Positions 19,024 to 33,700 of a DNA stretch of 64,000 bases are shown one piece after another. The stretch's first letter is position 1; each line of letters opens with the position of its first letter. The notes under the pieces were generated by a model that saw only the letters and a program-made list of their open reading frames with translations, searched no databases and had not been told where the DNA came from. Origin of the DNA: Embiotoca jacksoni (taxonomy: Eukaryota; Chordata; Actinopteri; Embiotocidae); contig JAKOON010000022.1 in the NCBI GenBank assembly GCA_022577435.1, forward strand, positions 11,096,730 to 11,160,729, written 5' to 3'. Position numbers and translations under genes: made by a program.

Positions 19024-22000
19024 CCACTACCAACTAACAGCAGGCAAGAATACATTAAATTCAACCAAACTGCAGAAACACTGACTCACTGATGCCACTT
19101 CACGTACAAAGTGGTATTACAAGACAGGACTTAAAATCTTACATATTGCTCCTTTAACGTCTGATGAAACCACACTATTGAACTGGGAGGCGTCAGAAAA
19201 GTTTAAACTCAAAAAAGCAAAACTTAAATTGACATAAATAACATAGTAAATCACCTTAAAATGGGATTTAGCTTTTAAAAAGAGCGAGTTTGAAAAAAAA
19301 CAAAAAAAAAACACTTCGTGACTGATAAATAGCTTATCGGACGGAATGACGAGCAAATAAAAATGACACGTGTTGCGATACATCACCAGGAAATGAAATA
19401 TCGGGTTTCACAGAATGTACAGGAGGAACGATGCACCATATGAACTTGAGGTAAATGTAAATGGCTGCTGCAAGCGGGAGCGTAGATAATAACTGTCAAC
19501 TGCAAAAAAAACAAAACAAAACAAAAAAGTCCCAGCTATGACCATAAAGAGGCCGCGCGACACAACGGCACGTATCGCGACTTCAAGAAAACGTGTGACG
19601 CTTTGGGAAATACGCCCATTCGTGGTCCGGTGGAGCGGTCAGATGATAAGTTTGATACCACGCTCATGTTTGTTGAATAAATATGAAGCCGTGGAAAATA
19701 GCGAAACGGCCAGCTTGGGAAGGTAAGAATTAAGTCCCAACTTTTAACTCGTAGAAAGCTCTTACATTATGATTTTTGGACGGATTACGCACTTTAAAAT
19801 GGAACATTAAGGTCGGGGGTTCACGTTCAGGTTTTTGACAGAGCCAAGATGGCCGTTCCTGCCTGTATTTAATCTCAGTGATAAGCTGAGATAGCTGGCA
19901 GCTCGCTGTACATTCGCAATTACCTTTCAGGCACGGGTGGTATCGATTCTCTTATCGACCGCTGCTGGGAAGGGAAAGGGAATAAGTGTATTTCTCAAAA
20001 AGTTGAATTTTTTCCTTTAAAATGGCTTCCTCATCCTGGCAATGCAACATTTTCTAAATGAAACTCTTTTGGATTCAGTCAATCACCTGTACGTGCCCGG
20101 ACACATATTCCCACTTTACAATCAAGCATAAAGTAAACTGCAAAACTCTTTACGTATCCACTGCAAAGGAAATAAATCATAAAATATAAACTATCGCTGC
20201 TTATTTTTTTTTCAGTCAAGGTGTAGAGTGTTTCATTAAAACATGCAGTTTTTTTTTTTTTAACTTTATACTGTCAATCTTTTTCTTTTTTTTTTTTCTT
20301 CTTCTTTCCGAGATGGAAATCAAGCTTCTGAAAAATGATGAACTATTTAGTGGGAGCTGTGTCTCATCTCCTGCATCCCTACGTGGCGGTTACCTGACAA
20401 ACTGAACTCTTGGCTATTCTTTCAAAAGTCCAGTCAATAAACTTTAACAAAAAAAAAAAAGATGATTTAAAAAAAAGTGCAAAAACAGCACATGATTTGG
20501 TTTCATACACGGCCGCTGCTGTCATCGTCTCGTTCCCTTCTTTTGTAATTAAACTCATCCTTTAGCTCTTATGCGAAATGTCTGGGATGCCAATAAGTCC
20601 TAAGGGAAAAAAAAAACAACCTTATAAATATATGCACGTTTTTTTTTTGTTTTTGTTTTTTTTGTGTTTTTTTCTTAGCCAAGTTACAAACAAACAACAT
20701 TATCACCAACTCTTTGATACATTACGTAAATACAAATTCAGTCCGTACAAAACAAACAGGAGTTGTTGTTTTTTTTTTTTTTTTTTTTTTAAACCATTGC
20801 ACCGTTGCTAAAAAAAAAAATATATCCCAGGCCCACAATATGTCGCCGCATGCACCGACACACGGCTTCAATACGCCCACACGCGGGTACGTCATGATTC
20901 ACCAAACCGGTCCCTCCGAAGACGCCGCCGTACGTGCCGAACGTCTAAAGCTTCAAAAAAACAACAACAACAACAACAAAAAAAAAAACATGCAGAACAT
21001 GTTACAGCGAGCTTTCAGTTTTGTGTTTTGTTTAGCTTGACTTCGATTGTATTTCATTTATCGTTATTTTTTAATTTAATTTTATTTATTTTAAACTTAA
21101 CAGCAATGAATTTGATGTGACCCTCCCTGCTGCAGGGGAACGTCGGGACTCTTTATCCTCCCTGGCGAGGGTACGTCAGCCTCAAATGCTGAAGACCGGA
21201 AGCAAAGGAAAGTTAGGTTTTGCTCTGTTGAAAACACCGATTTAACAACTTAAGGTTTACATTACAGGTCGAGAGAGCTTATTTATTTATTTATTTATTT
21301 TTTTATTGTTGAGCAGAGCCAGGTTTGCCGTTTCACCCTGCTTTCAGCCTGCACTAATATCAGCGAACGGTTTCCTGTCTTGAGCTTCACATTGAACAGA
21401 AAGATACAACAGCGGTATTTCTGTTCTCCAATTCTCTGATTTTATTTATTTATTTATTTATTTTAAATTGTCGGAATATATTAAAAAGAAAGTAACCCCT
21501 CGGCGAAATGTCAAGTCAAGTTAACGCAAGATTGTATATAATTTAAATATTAAATTTTTTTTTTGGTGCTGCGCACGTTGTTAACATGACCGGTTTTTGT
21601 ATCAAACTTTTCTTCATAAACCACATTAAACGATATCCCAGCTGTTGATTCATATACGTTCCAGGCTGCATCCGCACTAATGTGTTTTTTGCTTCGAAAC
21701 AGCGTTTTGGAATCGAGGCGGCGTAAGAGGGGAATCTCAACGGACGGGGCAGCTTGCACAGACAAAACGACGTCGCCAGTGCAGAATTAACCGGTCGAGG
21801 CGCTCGGCAGTCGTTTTTCTTTTGGAAGAGGGTGTCGCGTGGCGGCGACGGGGCGAATCCGGGGAGGAAACGTCGCGACCGAAATCGGGAAGCCAACGTG
21901 TTCACAGTTTTTTTTTTTTTTTAAAAAGTCTCCCGTTTCCGGCCGTCGAGACTCAAAACGCAACTGAAAGCGGGCGGGCTCGGAAGCAGTTCTTCGGCAA

Positions 22001-22699
22001 TCCTTCGGAGCCACACTGCGGCCAAACGGAAAGTGCGGCCGACCCGTCAGCTCGGCGGTCCGCGTCCGCCAGACGGGGGAGGTATTTCTTCTTCTTTTTT
22101 TTTTTTTTACATGAAACAACTCGACTGTACGGCACAAGAGAAGAAAAGAGGACCGAAGGAAAGGGGTGAGAGGGGAGAAGCCGACGAGCACAACGACGGA
22201 GCCGAAGAGGAGGACGGAGAGAGGGGGTAGCTTTGTCGCCTATTTTAGCCTTCGCGTCTCGGCGGAAGTTCAGGAAAAGTCACCTCCGCCCAGTCTCTGG
22301 AACCGCTGTCGCGTCGACGTGCGACGCCCTCGGGGGCAAACGTACTTTTTGACGGCGTCGATTCGCGACGTGAATGAAATCAAATTGTCCCGTCTTAAAA
22401 AAAAAAAAAAAAAAAGATGTAAACGGACGCTCTGGCCTGTCGTTGCCCTGCGGTGACCAAATCCTGAACACCCTGTGGAGAAGTGAAGCACCGGCGAATC
22501 TAAGTTCCACTTGAACCCCCACCTCCCTCCCTCCCTCCCTCCCTCCCTCCTCCCCCTCCTCCCCGTCTGAGGAAGCCAAATGAATGTGCAGGCCGCAGAG
22601 GGAACTGAAAGGGGGATTCGGGGTTCTGGACCAATCAATGCTTTTTTTTTTTTGGAGCGTACAGGCCCTTCGGGTCCTTTTGCACCGCAGCGGGGCCCC
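16430..22699 (-). other. Intergenic DNA and probable long ppm1h 3'UTR
   Basis: No coding exon is supported. The part next to the ppm1h stop codon must contain its 3'UTR, but several minus-strand AATAAA signals exist (for example TTTATT on the + strand near 21280 and 21450, and at 17016) and none is clearly the end. It is rich in T and A homopolymers, has a TA microsatellite at 18990-19019, a CpG-rich block at about 21690-22370, and a possible old dispersed repeat at about 17040-17160. Confidence 0.4.
18990..19019. repeat. (TA)n microsatellite
   Basis: Fifteen TA units without interruption. Confidence 0.95.
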
Positions 22700-22847
22700 T
22701 CAGGGCTGGCGGTTGCCGTACATCAGCGGTATGATGAAGACCGAGATGTCGTCCCCGGAGCCCAAACGCTCGTTGGTGATCCTCCAGCCTCTGTCTCTCA
22801 GCACGCCACGCGCTCGCATCACCAGGTCCTGTGCTGCCATCGTGTAC
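22700..22847 (-). CDS. ppm1h: ppm1h exon 10: GSGDD and stop
   Basis: It encodes YTMAAQDLVMRARGVLRDRG, WRITNERLGSGDDISVFIIP and LMYGNRQP, then TGA at 22702-22700. Confidence 0.94.
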
Positions 22848-25260
22848 CTGGGCAAAGGAAAGAAACGACAATGAATGCGGCGGCGTTGTTAAAAAAAAAA
22901 ACAAAAAAAAAGTGTGGCTAATTTTATGTTTTTTTTTTGTTGAAGCCTCTTTAAAATGTAATCGCACCGTCTTGAAATTCAGAATTCACAACGGGTGTCT
23001 GTCGTTTGAAATTTGCCGTCTGCGGGCTTCGCGCAGCGAAGCGGTGCTCGACCCTCTCCGCATCGACGTGCCAAAACGTTCGGGCGAAAAGTGTGAAAAT
23101 GCCGATACACGTGCAAACGCAAATGCGAATCTAATGAATAAACTGTGCCGCACGGAAGGCGCAGATTCCAGAATTCACATTATGTAATAATAATTTTAAA
23201 TAATTGAAGCAAAAAAAAAACAACAACAACCTGTGCAGGTCGTCGGGATCACAGTTGGCTAGAAAGGTGGTGACTGCTTCGGCTACTTCCTGGTTAGAGA
23301 GGACGTCCCAGAGACCGTCGGTGCCCATCACCAGAACATCATCGGCACCGTGCTCGTACTGCGTCAGGTTATACACCTTCACCTGCGTGACAAACCAAAA
23401 AAAAAAACCAAGAAGTTCTTTTAAAATAAAGAAGTCCTCATCAGTTAAATCGCAGTCATGTTTTAGGTCGTCAACATTTTTTTTTACCATTTTATTCATC
23501 GGCCTGTTTATCTGCAGACACCAACCTCTGTTATTACTTTGATCGCGTAGTCACGGCTGAAATATGGAATTATTTTCTCCCATCTTTAATAAGTAACAAA
23601 TATTCATTTCAAATGAACATGAAAAAGAATAAAAAGGAACAGAAGAAGAATTCAAGTACAAGGCCGGGTCTCACTAATCAATGCTAACACTCATTTATTC
23701 ACCGTCAAACCAAACCAATCAATAAATAAGCCGCGGTGAGCCAAGAATGTCCATCTGGGGTCCCCGGATACGTTTTTTTTTTTTTTTAAAGGCACCATGA
23801 ATGTAGAATCAAAGGACTTTTAAATAAATGTATTCATTCCGTATGCACGTTACATAATAAATATGCACCAAATAATACAAAACAATCCATCAATTGATTC
23901 AAGGTCGTTGTTTCTTTCTTAAAAACACATTACAAAACGGTGAAATGAAACTCTAAATTTAGCTAATCCCGTTTTGCAAGACTGAAATGTTGCACTTTGT
24001 ACAATTAGTAGAGTTGCAGTTGTGAATTTTTCTTTTTTTTTTTTTTTTTTTAGCACAGCTTCAGTCTCTAATGACTCTCTTAAGTTTTCATTTTGATTCG
24101 GGAGAAATAAAATATGTCAGTTTCCGCTTGGGCGTTTTTTTTTTTTCAAATCTCACTGTGGCCCGGTGAAGGACTTGCATTTCAAAATCCTCCTCAGCGT
24201 CTCTTATCCACAGAGCCCAAGGTTGTTCAGTTTTGGCCTCAGTGTTTTGCAGCTGTTACTGACTAAATTTGGAAGATTTCTTTTTTTTCCTGGTCAAAAT
24301 TAAAAAAAAAAAAAAAAAAAAAAAAATAGCCCAGGGCTGGACGGGTTTAACGATAATGCAGCAGCCGCCATGAATGCCAGCGACCGCACTCGTACCACCG
24401 AGCACATGACAAAAACATTAAGACCTTGAACGTACTAAATTTGCACCAAGTGAAAGATTTCTCCCAAAGATCGAGTGCGCTCGACTAACGCAGCTCGAGT
24501 TACTAAGTTCATTCGACTTAATGAATTCAATGCAGCCTCCCTTTACCGAGACCGTCTTGAGAACCCACTGGAGAGGCTTTGGTGAGACGTGAGACGCAGA
24601 GAGGAGCGTCGAGAGGAGTTAAGTCTTCCACGTGAACCTGGTGTGAACCCCCGGTATTAATGAATTAAAGATCAAGCAGAGAGCTCGGGGGAGGAAAAAA
24701 AAAAATAAAAAAATGCAAAACTCTATAAGACAAACTACATCAGAAGATGAAAGCGCTTTGAAACCAGTGGCAGACAGTCGGACAGGTGAGCTCAAGTTCT
24801 CCAGCAGCGGAGGACCTGGTTCAGACGGGGGCGGCAACAAAAAAAAAAAAAAAAACGCTACTCCTGGAGACCGCGGTGCAGATATATGTGTGTGCAGGGG
24901 TGGGAGCGTGGCCAGTCACGCGGAGGCGCCCGTCCTTTCGTACGCGGGTCGCGATTCGTGACACGAAGGAGAAAGGAAACATCTGATTCGGACAGCTGAG
25001 AGAAAAGGTTTGTTTTTGATTGTAAAGTCGAATGGCTTTCAGGGAATATTGCGGGGAGGTTAACATGTCAGACCACAATCCACCACCGCAGACGACGGCA
25101 GTGAGCTAATATCTGTTGTATTTCACCGTGTGAGAAATATACTTGTACATATCACCATTTGAAACACAGTAGACTCGTAGAGACATGCGCGCTCAACCTC
25201 ATCAGGGGCAATTTGCTGCACCTGTGATGTTCTCCCTCAAGTGGCTGGTTTGGTGCTCGG

Positions 25261-25296
<36 letters not shown>

Positions 25297-27784
25297 TTTT
25301 GGGGAGCGACTGTGCGTGTGAAGTGTGAAAGTTTATTTAATTTTATTTAATTTGATCATTTATATCCCATTTCCCATCCTGGTGACTCCCACCTTATATT
25401 TTGTTTGAATGGGTACAATTCTTCTGTTTTTCTATCATTTTGATAGATTTAGTGGGCAGGAAGTTGAACTCTCACAGCCTCCTTTCCTGTACCTATTTTT
25501 ATTGTTTTGTTGCTTTTTGTTTTATTTCCCCCACATGAGCAGCGCTGATTAGTTTCCCAACTAGGAAGCCCCGTTCACCAGGTTTTGTGTTGTTTTTTGG
25601 AAACGTGAAATGACGTCCGGGCTCAATTATGGGAACCGAATTCAGATTTCTCTTTTGTACTTTCAGTGTCTATTATCTTCTGAGATAATGAGCCATTAAA
25701 ACACAGTATGTCTAAGTGACAACTTGCTGTGAAGTTACCGGTGGGTTTCTAACCCGCTTTGAGTTTGGTATTTTGGTTGTTGCCATCTTGTTTTTGTTTT
25801 TTTGGAGTCAGAAGTGACCATATTTGGATGAGCTCAGAAGGAGCGAGAAAGGGGGGGGGGGGGTTTAACTGGGATCCTGAGGACACTATGCCCCGCCCAT
25901 CTATACCAGCAACGTGACTGCACCCCAGGCATATCAATCAAACCCGACACTGCCAAAAACATGCTTCTCGGTCAGGCCTCATCTTTCATTTAACTATGAG
26001 ATTACATTGGTGCTTTTTTTGAATAGGCGCCTACTGTAAGACTGAAGGTTTTTTATTTTTTTTTTTGAGCCAGCCCCTAGTGGCCCTAAGTGGTATTGCA
26101 CATTAAGGCACTTCTGCTTTGGTTCCACTTTTCAGACACAGAAACTCTGTCCATTTTTATATACAGACTATGAGTATGTCACTTTACTTTAAAAGGCACT
26201 AGTAAGAAAGTGTACAACGCATTGGCTCCTTCACATCCAGGACACAAACTGATGCCATTTAAAAAAATAACCCCATATTGCTGTTCTTTAAATGTCGATC
26301 TCAGAGTTTATTAAAACTACAATTAAAATCTCATTGCTGTCCCGTGAAAAGCATTCATCTCCAAAACATCTCTTGACAATTTTATTTACATTTTTTTTTC
26401 AAATTGGTTTATTTTGTTAAAGAAAAGGGATCTTAATCAATCCACAATAAAACATTTCACCGAAGAGCGTCCCTATGTGCGTCTAATTTAAGAAACTTTC
26501 AAAGCGAATGTACCTTCTCAAAAAAGTCCGCAGGTTAACTGCAGTGGCAGCGCTTACCTCGGGGCAACAGGAAAGGAACGGTTTGATGTAGATGTTGGAG
26601 TCATGAACTTTGAGGTCGTGGTCACCGAGCCCGCGGGTCACACCGATGGTGGCCAACACCCGTGCCTGGAAAACACAAATGGTTTTTACTTTAGGCACCA
26701 ACACGTACTTCTTCTTGGAAAGCATTTGTGTCTTTTAACACTGGGTGACTGTGTCTTGCTGTTGCTTCCCAGTAAATAGTATAAAAGCAGAGGAAAATTT
26801 GTGATCAAATGTCATGCCATTTAAAATACACATGAAGCTGAGTTGACCAGTCTGAGACCTTAACAGTTTTTCCATCCATCCATTATCTATACCCGCGGTA
26901 TCCTGAACAGGGTCACGGGGGGTCCCAGCTTGGTCATTGTCTTGTGGGATAAAGGTCCGCCCAGCGGGGTTGAAGAAACTGCTCTGTATGTAGACAGAAT
27001 CTGTCTTCTGAATTCATGCAGCTGCTGCCGCCATTATCAAAAAAATACAAGTGAGTCAGATCAACAAATTTCACTGGACTGTCAAAACACTTCTAGAGGG
27101 CACTGTCAGTGGGTGACAGAGCTGCTGGTAATTGGTGTACAGTGTGCTGAAACAAAGCTCAAGTTTGGCAGTGTCTTTTAGTTAAATGGACAAACAAGTA
27201 AATATGTTGCTGGTGCAAATGGAAAATCACACACACACATATGGAAATTGTTTTGCAGTAAATGACAGAATTTGTGTCATCCCATCAATGTCTTTTTTTC
27301 TGGAAAGTATAGCTATTCTTTTAGTGATTTTATTTTTTTTGGCAAGCTCTTCCCCTCTTTCATTGTCATGTGAAAAGTCTGTGTTGTGAATGCTCTCTGA
27401 ATTCAGGAGCTCTTCATCAGGCAACCCTGGTGCTGTGTGGTCGTCAGAGGCCGTTTTCCTTTTTGGCGTCGCTTCTTGAATTGATTGAAAATATGAAACA
27501 AACAGATGTGACAGAGTTGAAGGCTTTTTGTGCAATTCATTTGGAGTGTTTTTGGTCTCTTCTTCTCATCTCTTTCCCCTGGTTATCCAAGTGAGGATTA
27601 ACTTCACTGCTCAACTCACAAAGGCCGTGGGGTGTGCGTGTGTGTGGTGGGGTGTGGTATGGGGTGTGGTGTGTGTGTGTGTGTGTGTGTGGTGGGGTGT
27701 GGTATGGGGTGTGGTGTGTGTGTGGTGTGGGGTGTGGTGTGTGTGTGTGTGTGTGTGGTGTGTGTGTGGTGGGGTGTGGTGTGT

Positions 27785-27876
<92 letters not shown>

Positions 27877-28042
27877 ATGTGGTGTGTGTGGGGTGTGGGG
27901 TGTGTGTGTGTGTGTGTGTGTGGTGTGGTGTGTGTGTGTGTGGGGGGGGGGGTGTGGTGTGTGTGTGTGTGTATGTGTGTGTGTGTGGTGTGTGTGTGTG
28001 TGTGTGTGTGTGTGGGATGTGGTGTGTGTGGGGGTGGGGGTG

Positions 28043-28091
<49 letters not shown>

Positions 28092-28097
28092 TGGTGT

Positions 28098-28136
<39 letters not shown>

Positions 28137-28300
28137 TGTGGTGTGGTGTGGTGTGTGTGTGGGGGGGGGGGGTAATGTAGCGGTGCTGCCTGAGTGAAGG
28201 TACTTCTCGTCTAGTCAGGGTGTACTCTCTCGCACACACTGTGTTGCACATCTGAGACCAAGTGTTCACCCACTCACTGAGTGCCTGGCAGGCATGTAGT

Positions 28301-28365
<65 letters not shown>

Positions 28366-30746
28366 AGACTGACAATTTTGGAGCTGGTGATTTTCTCTGC
28401 AGCTCTGAATTCCAGAGTAGACATATAGTACAGTACAGAGCCTTGAAAAGACACGCATACTTTTACAGTCAAACCCACACACCTTTTTTCCTTCGCCGTA
28501 TACAAGTGGAAACTTGAGATCTTCATCTTCTATGGTCTTGTACGCCCTGAGTGAGGAGAGAAAAGAAAAAGAAGACCAAGAAAGTGAATTTTTCTCTCTC
28601 ATTTTCTTTGATATACACAGTTTTCAAAGTATGGGTACATCATCTGTCTTTGACACACACACACACGGACTGAAAAGGAGGTACACAAGTGGAGAGTAGA
28701 AGGACACCCTTAATTATTGTATCTTAAATGCTATCTTTGTGTCACACTGGCTAGAAGAGAAATTTTGTCCCTGGAACAGATCTCCAAAGAGCTAGTTCTA
28801 CAACCTCTTCTTCAGGTGCATCATTACTCAACCAGATGTACGTCAAACGAGGCCAATTTCCACCTGATGGATTACTGGGCACTTTTTTTTTTTTTTTTTT
28901 AATGTTTGCGGTGTGATTTGTTTGTCAGGAGCATTGTGGAAAAACTACTGGCCCGATTTCAAAGAGATTTTGTCTCACGGAAGAACCCAGGAGCCGTGCG
29001 GCTGATGCGAATCATGAGGCAGATCCACTAATTATTTTTCACATTCATTACCATTGCGAGATGGAGCACTTAAAGCAATGCATCTTAAAATACAGAAGAT
29101 GGTAGTCAAGTTCAATGTGACTTCACATACGATGTCACCCGTTGTTTTTGAAGCCTCGAGTCTGACATTTTGGATATTGCCATTTTGAGTTTTTTGGGTT
29201 TTTTTTTTGCCAGAAGTGACCATATTTGGAGGAAGGGGTGGATTTCACTGAGAACTTTAAGACACTATGCCCTGGCCACTTATACAGGAAAGTGTATCAC
29301 GGGCATGTCAATCAAATCAAACATGCCACTAATATACCTCTCTTTGAGGCCAACACATTTCTTTTACAACTTGGTGGAGACCAAAACCAAGCTAAAAAGA
29401 GAAAATATTTCTTGGGTGGAAAGAAATGTCTGAATTAATTCGAATCTTCCTCCGTCACTGCCTACAGGTGTTAATGGGTGACCCAACATGTTAAACAAAA
29501 CAAAATTTATGTGCATTTTTAAATATTGTACAGCTTGTTCAGCTGCCCGTGTGGCCATTATGAAACTTGATGAAGTGGCTTTAATTGACTGCCCCTTCCT
29601 GGTAAATCCCCATGTCTTTCCAACTCGACACCTCTGTTTGAAACATGGTCTTTCTATTTGAAAATGTCGTCTCTAAGGCCGCACCAAGATAACCGCGATG
29701 ACGTCAGTCTCCAGAAAGCTCCCCCAGAACTTTTTTTTTATTTTTACAAGATAAGTAGCACTCCTTACACTCATTTCTACATACTGTAGTTTGCTAATAA
29801 AATGTTAATAAATGAAGATATGGAAATAAACACAGTCTCGTACTGAGCGACAGGAAACACAATGGCAGCGTGTTTGTCCCATTTTATTCTTGCAATTGTC
29901 AGACTTGCCTTGCTTAGTAATTAACATGTACAGTAGGTTAGAAACAAAGCGAATGCCATTCTTCTTTTAGGCTTTTGATTTGGCTTCCATCTCGATGACA
30001 AAGTATCTCTCTGGAGTGCAAAAACAAGTGTTTTGGCTGCTGAAATATTAAGCATGAAAGCGAGAGGAAGGGAATCTTGGAATGCATAAGCGAAAACCTA
30101 AAACTAGTTCACAAGTGCACAAATGGAGGGAGAGGATCTGAAAACATATTTAGAAATGGAGCTTTGATGTCAGACAGGAAGACTCTGGCTGACGCTGATG
30201 GACTTGAACTAGCTACATTAGGCTTGACGTCACAAGTCAGTGGAGAATATCTACAACTTCAAACGGCCTCATATCTGACCAGGGTCTTTTCCATCTGTCG
30301 GTCCATGAGCCTCTCCGCCCATTTGTCTGTCTCCAAAAAGCGAGTCGTGTATTTTTCCCCCGACTGAAACGCAACACGCTCTTTCTGCCTGGCTTTTTGC
30401 CTGCATGCCTTTGAGCTGAAGAGGCAGAGAGAGTGCTTCTTTATCCATCAGCCACGCTCATAGCCGTGCTTGTCAAACTTAACACCTCTGGTGGAGAGAG
30501 AGAGAGAGAATACAGTCAACCACAGACTGTGCTTACTTTTTTTCCCCCCACTGTTTAATCTCAAAAGCAAATGAGCTTCTGAATGAGAAAGCTTTTCAGT
30601 ATTGTCTTCATTTGCATTTCACATGTGAAATGTGTTTCCAGCTTCTGAAATGTGAAGCTTTATTGATTTTTTTTTTTCTTTCCCTGTTGTGAATCACTGA
30701 AAATTCAACAAGATATAGCACCTCCGCTACGGTCACACTAAAACGT

Positions 30747-30780
<34 letters not shown>

Positions 30781-33700
30781 CTCGTTTTGAAACGCATAAC
30801 TTCTGCTAGGTTTACGCCTAGCATCCACACTACTTTAGCGTTTTCAAATGATTCCATTTTAGGGCTTTAAATTCTGCATAATGCTACGACTACATAAATG
30901 CGCAGGAGGCAAGCTATTGTTTAAACTAGTTTTTGACAACTCCCGTATCTGGCAGTGTCATTAGCCCTACCCGGAGCGTTGGTGTTGCACCGTACTTGGT
31001 GACCCACCCGGCTCTTTGACCTGCCCTGATACTTTTTTGCTGACAGTTTCATTCCTCACGCCGAAACCGAACCAACGCTGCAGGTTACAGAATCTGATGG
31101 GCATTGGTTTTAGGTGGCATGTTCTGTGTTGTGAATAGTCACGTGACGTGTTTTCAGGTGTATTAGTATGAATGGGGATTATCTTAAAGTGCCTGTGTGC
31201 ATGCAGATTGCTTTTGTTACAAAATGCCGTTTTAAAATAAAAATGTATCGGTGTGGAAACATTTCTCAGAGGAAGATGCAACTACAGTTTTGGTATCGGC
31301 GCCAAAACTTGACTACTGAATTCACGCCATTAATGTATCCTGTCTTGCAAGGTATGGACTTAAAATACAAAACATGACTCTAAATTTCTTCTTTTCTTGG
31401 ATATGAAGAAAAACACAACAGTAGTTGATGCTGTGACACATCCTGGCAGGCACATTTCTGGTCCCGAGGGGCACTCTCATTGTGAAATATACATCATACA
31501 CCGCAGTACTGTACAGTATGTGCCTGCCTGTGTGAGTGAGTGTGTCAGTAAAAGCACATCTCATTACCGGCTCCCACTGCAGCCACAGTCAGACGGCTAA
31601 CCCACATAACATTGCACATACATCCCTGCTGTATCATTATATCACATCAGGTTAGGCTGCTCCCTCATTAGCGCCCTCCTGCTCTCTTCAGCTCACACGG
31701 TATACAAGAGTGTCAGCAGCAGTAAAGGAGACAGGAAAGGGTTTGCAGGAGGAAAGAATCGGGGCCACAGTGCCAAAAACAAATTAAACCTTTTTCAGAT
31801 TATTGTTTCATCTAATATGGATGCCACTGGAGACGGTTTGGGTTCGCAATCTCAGAACGTTAGACATTTTGAGGATGTTTGAGTCTTTTAAGTGCTTGGT
31901 CTGCTCAGTGAAAATGATAATGGCGAAATGAAAACGAAAAAGAGGAGGGCAAACGTACCATCCGTTCATGGTGAAGTCTCTGTAGAGCATCCTCTTGCCC
32001 ACTTCCTTCCTCTGAACTCTCCGGGGGAATTCGAGGTGCGTGAACTCATTTCCTAACAGGTGAGGCTGCATGAAACCCTGGAGGACGGACAACAATATTC
32101 AAGTCAGTCAAGCTGCTAAATGTGTGGCAGATTTCACAGATCATTTTTGCCCATTGTCACTTAACTCTTAAGATATAGTGTCCACCATTCCTTTTTTTTT
32201 TAGACATGGACATATAGCATAAACAGTTTGACAATAATACTTTTGTAGTTTGTTATTAAAGAAATGTGACCAAGGTATGAACTGGGTGGCACATTTTACA
32301 TCTTAAAAAATAAACCAACTCGTGTTTTGGTGGACAAACGAAGCAAGTGTTTTGAAACTACCCAAAGCATCTACTGCATTTTAATGATACTTATGGACTG
32401 TGCCAATACCCATACATCTAGAGATAAGCTGCTTGATAATATACTCCGTGCTAATGTGTTTGTCAGGATCTACTGTGAAGGGGGAAAAAAAAAAAAATCA
32501 GTAAAATACTAAAACTCCAATTTTCCTTGGCAGCTATTGTAAGCCGGCCAAAGAGCACCAGTATTGAGATTTTCATGGTCTGAACAAAACAAAACTGTTT
32601 CATAGAATTTTTCGTCTGACGCATTCCTTTCCTTCATTCATCAAATCAAACTAAAACACAGCAGAGCAGAAACATGACTGACTGCTTACTGTCATTGTCT
32701 AATAAAAAGGTCATTCTCAGTCAGTTATTCTCAGCTGACAAGCTTGTTGAGTGTCGTCACAACGGTTGAATTTCTACATTTTTGGGGTTGTTTTTTTATT
32801 TCTTCACGTCCCACAGCTCCAAAGGAAACTGATTGACAAGAAGTGCCTTGCTGAGCGTGCTTCTTGTAGAGGAAACACAGTGAGAAACTGGTCAACAATA
32901 CACAACTTCTCTAGTCAATAAAATGAGCACATTTAATTCAGGTTATTGGTATCTCAAGTTATTTGTGAGGAGTGTGTAGATTCAGACTAATATGCCTTTT
33001 TCTGATTATCCTTATACACATTTATACATATGTATATAAGACAAGCTGTCTTGCATCACCGTACTTCCACAAGAAAATTCAGCCAGTTCTTGCTCAAAGG
33101 GCGTCAAATACTGACCCGTTATCAAAACTGTTGGCGTCGGAGAGATATGGATAAGGTGCCATTTCCCGCCAGCTCATTGACCATGAGGCCGAAGGAGGAG
33201 GGCATGTGACAGTTGGATGGAACAAACACAGGACTTTCAATTTCAAGTAGTTTTGGCGCCTACACTTAACCAAATAATTTTGGTACCTAAGCCTAACCAA
33301 GCAGTTTTTGAACGTGAAAATGAATATTAAAGAGTTTTCTTACCAGGAACTGGAGTCGCTGCCGTTCTGACTCTGGTGTGAACTCTGTCGAAATGGGAAC
33401 GATATCATTGTTTCTAATAATGATAGCCCTGCAGACACAGACAAAATATTGGTAAAGCAATGTACAATGTAATCTTACATTTTAAAAAGAACACAACGCT
33501 CCATTGGTTGAAGCTGCTGTCTCTGTCCCAGCAGGTCCACGTACTGCCTTTGTATATCTTTGGGTCCCTCTGGCTTACTAGCTACAGTGTATTTATTACC
33601 CCTTCCTTCACAGACCCTTTAATTTCATGTCCAAACCTAATCAAACGTACCTGCTGTCACCTGCATTCCCAACATAAAGTTTTCCTAGCAGGTAAACTAC

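Larger units (their letters stand above)
22848..26557 (-). other. ppm1h: ppm1h introns 8 and 9
   Basis: The intron between exons 9 and 10 (22848-23230) is short and A/T-run rich. The intron between exons 8 and 9 (23383-26557) holds an A25 run (24302-24326), a GT microsatellite at 25262-25295 and copy A of a dispersed repeat (25755-26140). No other gene is seen. Confidence 0.7.
26666..28482 (-). other. ppm1h: ppm1h intron 7
   Basis: It contains a short dispersed-repeat fragment (26868-26925), and two GT-rich repeat arrays (27630-28172 and 28303-28364). The large frames on both strands across the arrays are artefacts. Confidence 0.75.
28547..31958 (-). other. ppm1h: ppm1h intron 6
   Basis: It holds dispersed repeat family 1 copy B (29158-29330) and a repeat with a T33 run (30725-31265). 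The remainder is unremarkable. Confidence 0.7.

Noticed and set aside
21550..22640. Several 60-130-codon frames in GC-rich DNA below the ppm1h stop
   Set aside because: They overlap each other on both strands in probable 3'UTR; none has a recognised motif.
27528..28269. Frames of 180-217 codons rich in Cys/Val or His/Thr
   Set aside because: Artefacts of the GT minisatellite in all frames of both strands.
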